Of a stretch of DNA of 64,000 bases, positions 58,430 through 64,000 are shown one piece after another; positions within the stretch are counted from its first letter, which is position 1, and the number at the start of each line of letters is the position of its first letter. Under the pieces are notes generated by a model that searched no databases, was not told the DNA's origin, and worked only from the letters and a program-made list of their open reading frames with translations. Source of the stretch: Saccopteryx bilineata (lineage: Eukaryota > Chordata > Mammalia > Chiroptera > Emballonuridae); NCBI RefSeq assembly GCF_036850765.1, contig NC_089490.1, positions 291,010,982-291,074,981 on the forward strand, in the 5' to 3' direction. A program made the translations under genes and the position numbers.

Positions 58430-58905
58430 AGTTGTTAGCATCTGAAACAGACTCCTGTGGACTCATCCCTTATGTTCATCTTCTTTCCCTGTGTGTGGGC
58501 TGACTTAGTCACTTGCTTTGAACAAATGGTATATAGCAAAAGTGACAGAATGTCACTTCTGGGATAGATTGCAAAGGTGAGGGTCTCTCCCTCACTCATA
58601 TGAAGTCACCTGCCATACTGTGAACAGTTTTGTTGACAAGATTGAAATTGGCTTTCCATCAATAGCCAGGGAGAAGTCTGGGCTCTGCATATGAAGTACA
58701 CTGCCAACAACTTCCTAGGTGAGCTAGAAAGCAGATCCTCGATTAGTTGTACCTTAAGATGACTACAGTCATGTGAGAGATAAAGAGGGACACAGCTCAG
58801 CCATGCCTGGATTCCTGAACCACAAAAAGTGTGAAGACAGTTTTTTCTTCAAGTAGCTAAGCATTTAGAGAAGTCTTTAACACAGCAATTGATAAATAAT
58901 ACAGC
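58430..58905 (+). repeat. MaLR-like solo LTR fragment (MLT1-type)
   Basis: 'gtggactcatccctta', 'gctgacttagtcacttgctttgaac', 'agaagtgac'-like stretches and 'tggattcctgaaccac' resemble the old mammalian MaLR LTR layout. Family by memory only; no TSD. Confidence 0.45.
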
Positions 58906-60356
58906 TAGTAAATATATATGACTTCATATCAAAAATATCAACATATCCAGTTTCAGATATATGCTGTGAAAAATAGTATGGTTCATGTAAACTAGCAGAT
59001 GGACCAAATAAATGGGTTATTCATAAAATAAATTTTAAAAATACTATAAACATGAGTTAACCCAAAGCACAAAATTATGAGTGATCTCAATAAATTACAA
59101 ACATTATATTTAGAGATAATTTTATATCTCTACATTAAAATAACAAAATAATTATAATCACATACAGCAAAAATGCTATAATATCAATCCATGATATAAA
59201 CACTAAGATCAGGATAGTGACTCCTTGTGGAGAAAAAATAAATTAAAAAAGCACCATATAATTTATGTTTTATGGTTTTCAAATAATTGGTCTGAACCAA
59301 ATATGGCAAAACTGTCCTAACTTTTTTTATATTTGGTAAGGTATGCATTGATTTTTTTATATTCTATTTTTTCTTATTTAAATTATTTTATAAAATTTTA
59401 AAAATAATATTTAATAAGGATAATTTAAAACATTATAAATGTGATACATTAAGATAAAATTGATAAATTGGTTATGAATATAAAAAATAATGGAGATAAA
59501 AATATTTGCATTTGGTTTAGACGAGTTAAAAGAAGATCAAATTAGATACAGATTTTGTTTATTTTGGTAATCTGTTGACTACAGGATCAGTAACCATAAT
59601 ATAACAAGTAATTTCCAAGACATTAGGCAAACAAATCATTTATATAGGGTAATGTAAACAGGCTATTTATAAATCTATTGCACATAGCACGTCTCTAAAC
59701 TATGCCTCAGAGACATCTACTAAATAGTATAAAGCATAGCAACTCTATATATTTTGTTATTGTTGTGAAAAAACACTTAAAATGACATATAATCCACTAA
59801 AATGGAAAATACATTATTCAACCATGTAAATATGACACCTAGAAATATTTATTACTATGGTAATAAAGGAGCAACATAATTACTCAATTTTTGTCACTTG
59901 ATATGCAGTAAATGATATCAAAGGCACTCCAACAGATATTTTTATAATCCAGTTCGTTGTGCCATATAAACTTTCCAAGTTATATATATATTTCTTTAAC
60001 TACTGTGTCCTTTTTACTATAAATAACTGAGAACATATTCTATTTCAGAAATACTCATTTGCTTTGTATATATTTGTTACTTTTACAAAAACATAGACAA
60101 TAATTAAAATGTCTATCTTATATATGTTGTTTTCATCATAATTTGCTTAATAAACAGGATCAATCCACCTGACTTCAAGACATTATTTGTGGCTGTTTAC
60201 TAATAAGATGTGATTTGTGCACTGCAGAGGGAGATGATGAGTTGTTATAAGACGATAGCAATTCTCATCCTCTTCATAACTCACTGAATTCTGAACATTT
60301 ACTCACTTACATATTTTAAACAAATATAACTATTAAAATAAAATAAACTCTGTGGG
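58906..60356. other. Unique AT-rich DNA
   Basis: No gene or named repeat seen. Confidence 0.45.
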
Positions 60357-60545
60357 AGCCTGACCTGTGGTGGCACAGTTGATAGTGTCTGCCTGGAACG
60401 CTGAGGTAGCTGGTTCAAAACCCTGGGTTTGCTGGGTCAAGAGACATATGAAAAGGAATTACGAGTTGATGCTTCCTACTCCTCCCCCACCATCTTTCTC
60501 TCTCTCTCGTCTCTCTAAAATCAATAAATAAAATGTTTTTTTAAA
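60357..60545 (+). mobile_element. Rhin-1-like SINE, diverged
   Basis: Head 'gcctgacctgtggtggcaca', box B 'ggttcaaaac', an extra 'aaaaggaattac' in the body, CT-rich part and 'aaatcaataaataaaa' tail. Confidence 0.88.
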
Positions 60546-60799
60546 AAGAATTAACTGTGATAAATATGTAATTTTTATGAATAATTTAAATTTAAATGTT
60601 CAAATATAATTTTAGTAATATGTTTAGGATAAAAAATACATGTGATATTAGAATACAAAAGCAATTGATTTCTGACAGGAACTTAGAAAACTAAATTTGA
60701 CATTATTTATCAATTTTGTTTAGATTGCATTAGTGGCCCAATTACTTCACCAATTCTTCTATCCATGCATTTTTCACTGTAAGTTTTGAATGACCTCCC

Positions 60800-61040
60800 A
60801 TTGTGGGTAAGTTTAATTCTTTGTCTCTGAACTCTTTTTGTAAGTTTCTTAGGACAATGTGATATGAGACCAGCAGCATCTTAAAAAGCATTTGTAAGAT
60901 AGAACTTCCTAGCTCTTGACATATTAGATCATCCAAACTATGGCAAGCCATAGGCAAATGAGATAATGAACAATTATGATTGATTTTAAGCCACAAAATT
61001 TTGGAGTGGTTTACTACACAGTAATAATTAAATGATGTAA
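60800..61040 (+). repeat. Possible MaLR-like LTR 3' part
   Basis: 'ttaagccacaaaattttggagtgg' followed by 'ttactacacagtaataatta' resembles the 3' end of MaLR LTRs. Upstream extent uncertain. Confidence 0.4.
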
Positions 61041-61260
61041 GACAAATGAATATTTCATAGAATAATCTATTAAATTAAATTTATATAATCTCGAAGTGTA
61101 CTGCTATAAAGATTTATAATGAGTAATTCACCTTAAATGTTTTCTTCGTAAGATGATAAAATTTTGTTCTAAATAGAAAATGTTAATATATACAATTATG
61201 TTAATGTATAGAGAGGCTCTCACAAGTTATATTATGAGAGACATAAAAATACCATATAAT

Positions 61261-61613
61261 CTTTTTTTTTTTTTTGTATTTTTCTGAAGTTGGACTCCCG
61301 CATGCGCCCGACCGGGATCCACCCCGCATGCCCACCAGGGGGCGATGCTCTGCCCAAGGGGGCATTGCTCTGTTGTGACCAGAGCCATTCTAGCACCTGA
61401 GGCAGAGGCCACGGAGCCATCCCCAGAGCCCGGGCCAACTTTGCTCCAATGGAGCCTTGGCTGTGGGAGGGGAAGAGAGAGACAGAGAGGAAGGAGAGGG
61501 GGAGGGGTGGAGAAGCAGATGGGCACTTCTCCTGTGTGCCCTGGCTGGGAATTGAACCCGGGACTCCCACACGCCAGGCCAACGCTCTACCACTAAGCCA
61601 ACCGGCCAGGGCC
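61261..61613 (-). mobile_element. tRNA-derived SINE (long family), well preserved
   Basis: On the minus strand: head 'ggccctggccggttggctta', box B 'gggttcaattcc', body with one 'gggcagagcatcgcccc' unit and a shortened second one, 'cttcagaaaaatac' and an A-tail. TSD accatataat (61251-61260) against accacataat (61614-61623). Confidence 0.92.
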
Positions 61614-61623
61614 ACCACATAAT

Positions 61624-62292
61624 TATTAAGCATAGGTCATTATAACCCCCAAAATGTGCAAAGTAAGAGACTTGATTAAAATATATATTGTACATTTTTG
61701 CTTTTACTAATGCTAATATTCATTTATTTAAATATGTTGAATAGCATGTTGATATAGGTTATAAATCATATAGTTCCACAGGGTGAACAACCATTTCTTA
61801 ATTATCTTTATTTTGTCATTGTTCATACAGAAGAATTGACTTTACTTTCATGATTTTAAGGTGCACTTTCAAATAAAAAATATAAAATTTACACATAAAA
61901 AGAAAAACCAAACATTGCACTGCTACTATGTATTATTGATGTTGATATGCATTTTCAATATTTTGTCTATATAAACAGAATTATTCTTTGAGTTAATGTG
62001 TAAATACAATTTTATAGCAGGTTTTTTATATTGAATTAATTATTCATTTTCATCTTACATGTTAAAAATAAGCAAATGCAGTGAATAAAAACTAATACTT
62101 TAGGTAAATATACTTGTTTATTAATGTCCTCTTCAGTTGAAGAACATTGCTATTTCAGTAAATGGGAGGTACGTGAAGGTGTGGGCTACACAGATAGTTT
62201 ACTTAAAAGATAAACAATAAGAAAAATAATAAAGTTAAAAATCATGCACATTTTAAGTATGTATAAAATAGATACTAAAAAATTTGAAATCT
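61624..62292. other. AT-rich spacer
   Basis: No gene or named repeat. Confidence 0.45.
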
Positions 62293-62623
62293 CACTTGAC
62301 CGAGCAGTGGCACAGTGGATAGAACGTTGGACTGGGATGCGGAGGACCCAGGTTTGAGACACCGAGTTTGCCAGCTTGAGCGCAGGCTCATCTGGTTTGA
62401 GCAAAAGCTCACTAGCTTGGACCCAAGGTTGCTAGCTCAAGCAAGGGGTTACTCGGTCTGCTGAAGGCCCACGGTCAAGGCACATATGAGAAAGCAATCA
62501 ATGAACAACTAAGGTGTCACCACGAAAAACTGATGATTGATGCTTCTCATCTCTCTCCATTCCTGTCTGTCTATCCCTGTCCATCCCTGTCTCTGACTCT
62601 CTCTGTGTCCCTGAAAAAAATAA

Positions 62624-62654
<31 letters not shown>

Positions 62655-62657
62655 ATC
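62293..62657 (+). mobile_element. Long tRNA-derived SINE with internal repeats
   Basis: Head 'gcagtggcacagtggatag', box B-like 'ggtttgagac', then repeated 'gccagcttgagc', 'tagcttggacc', 'tagctcaagc' units, 'ggtcaaggcacatatgag' shared with the Rhin-1-like SINE body, a CT-rich stretch, and an (AAAT)n tail (62625-62657). Same family as 38035-38360. Flanks share 'aatttgaaat'/'aattgaaat'. Confidence 0.88.
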
Positions 62658-62969
62658 TTTTAAAAAAAATTGAAATTTCAAACTTAGCATCCCATGGATT
62701 TAATTGAAACAAGACTCTGAAAGCTATAAAACATATAGTCTTTCTGGAAATGTGTAATGGTACTGAAAAAAGTAAGATAAAAACTTCTAGAACCCTCTAC
62801 TTTTATGCAATATTTCCCATGGAAGGACCACTAGAGGCTTCTCTTGAGCCTGGACCTTTTCATAAACTTCAGACTCATCTTCTTTCATTTACTGATAACT
62901 CTACTTGTATACCCATGAGGCAGTACAAACATTCCATATACGTCACTCATCCCTGGTGATACTGTCTAA

Positions 62970-63300
62970 ATCTTAAGACCTTGTTCTCAAGTTACTATTG
63001 TAACAGACACCCAAATATAGTGGCATAAAACTACTGTTTATTAAGCTCACTAGTTCTATGAGTCAGGAATTTGGACAGGGCAAGACTAGCTTTGTTTATC
63101 CTTAGCTGTAGGAACTTGAAGATTGGGTAATAGAATCATCAGCAAGTATCTTTCAACACACATGTGCATTTTGTTTGGGACCTCAGATGGGATTTTCAGA
63201 GGACCTGCAGATCATTCCTCCATATGCCCTTAATTTGCTCACAGTACAGGAATAATGGGATAATGAGACTTCTTATATGGAGGTACAGACCTTCAAAGCT
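62970..63300. repeat. Unidentified ancient interspersed repeat
   Basis: 'gtggcataaaactactgtttatta', 'ctatgagtcaggaatttgg' and 'gggacctcagatggg' resemble a common old mammalian repeat that I cannot name with confidence. Confidence 0.35.
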
Positions 63301-64000
63301 AGTGTCCCTGTATGCAATGTGAAATCCTTATTGTGGACCCGGTGGTAAAACTACATATTTTTATTTCTACTAGTTTCATATCACCCAAGATTCATGAGGA
63401 TATGACCCAGACACCAACTTCTAAAAGACAGGTGGTAACATCACATTATAAACAGCATGGAGAATGGCTAATATAGTTGTGGCTATACTTGAACAATACC
63501 ACCTACAACAATGACTGTATCTCCAGGCTTAATTTTCTCCTCAGTTTTTTTAACTAACATTGAATATATTTTATATTTTTATTTACTGTACATCTTCCCA
63601 CTTTTTGTATATTTTGTTTTGTGCTTTCCACAATATGTGAAAGAACACCTGGAACAAGTAATTGTTACTTGTTAACAATAATTACAATTTATTTAATAAA
63701 TAAAATAAAATTATTAATTTATCAATGAATAAATAAATGAGTGATCATTTTAAATTATTTTTAAGAAGAGAAAATATAAAATAAGCTTAATATGAATAAA
63801 TTATGGATTTAGACATAAATTAATGTCTTTAATGCTACATATTTTTCTGTATGTTCAACTTGAATATTTTAAAGTTTGATGATTTTCTTATATTAGCAAA
63901 GAATTCCTTGTCCTCTTTTATTTGTAACATTTTTATATCATCCTTTTCTCAGCAAGAAGATTAGCATATTGTAGAGATTTATAATGTTTACTTCTGTTTT
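63301..64000. other. Unique AT-rich DNA
   Basis: No gene or named repeat. A/T-rich 'taaataaataaa' runs occur near 63690-63740. Confidence 0.45.

Noticed and set aside
61227..61695. Overlapping frames of about 100-130 codons, one with Arg/Gly-rich sequence
   Set aside because: All fall inside a SINE and repeat in the other SINE copies (45182-45640, 31639-32038, 56862-57185).

Overview
The window is AT-rich, gene-poor mammalian nuclear DNA. I find no host protein-coding exon. Its content is transposable elements, microsatellites and long unique AT-rich spacers. The SINEs point to a bat. One family is a short tRNA-derived SINE starting 'gcctgacctgtggtggcgca', which resembles the Rhin-1 type of horseshoe and related bats. 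A second is a 330-430 bp tRNA-derived SINE ending in the same lineage-typical body. Recently active hAT elements and young L1s fit this. The lineage is inferred from memory of repeat families, not from a search.

Left part (1-18,300). Unique DNA and one SINE lead into a nest of insertions, each still bounded by its own target-site duplication (TSD). (1) 2510-18264 looks like one L1-mediated insertion flanked by a 15-bp repeat: an L1 3' end joined through an A-tract to a decayed retrovirus-derived sequence on the minus strand. (2) A hAT DNA transposon (4677-16625, 8-bp TSD gtttaacc) splits the retroviral integrase. It carries a broken BED-finger/hAT transposase with a recognisable 5' intron. 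(3) A full-length minus-strand L1 (5191-14263, 16-bp TSD) sits in that intron. (4) A rearranged plus-strand L1 copy (12216-13425, 14-bp TSD) sits in the 5' UTR of that L1. A SINE (4223-4444) also interrupts the retroviral part.

Middle part (18,300-32,700). This holds an old MER5-type element and a second full-length L1 of a different subfamily on the plus strand (22391-28839). A 75-bp inverted copy of that L1's own 5' UTR lies about 460 bp between facing ends upstream of it. Next come an old 5'-inverted L1 interrupted by a 370-bp non-autonomous hAT element, then SINEs.

Right part (32,700-64,000). Mostly AT-rich unique sequence with scattered SINEs, a pogo-like DNA transposon carrying a U2 snRNA fragment, a young truncated L1, old L1 remnants, a second 5'-inverted L1, a second non-autonomous hAT element with perfect TSD, MaLR-like LTR fragments and several microsatellites.

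None of the autonomous elements is intact: every transposase, ORF1 or ORF2 carries stops or frameshifts. The main value of the window is as a dated pile of insertions, and in a few junctions (chimeric retrocopy, inverted 5' UTR copy, rearranged inner L1) that ordinary repeat masking would blur.
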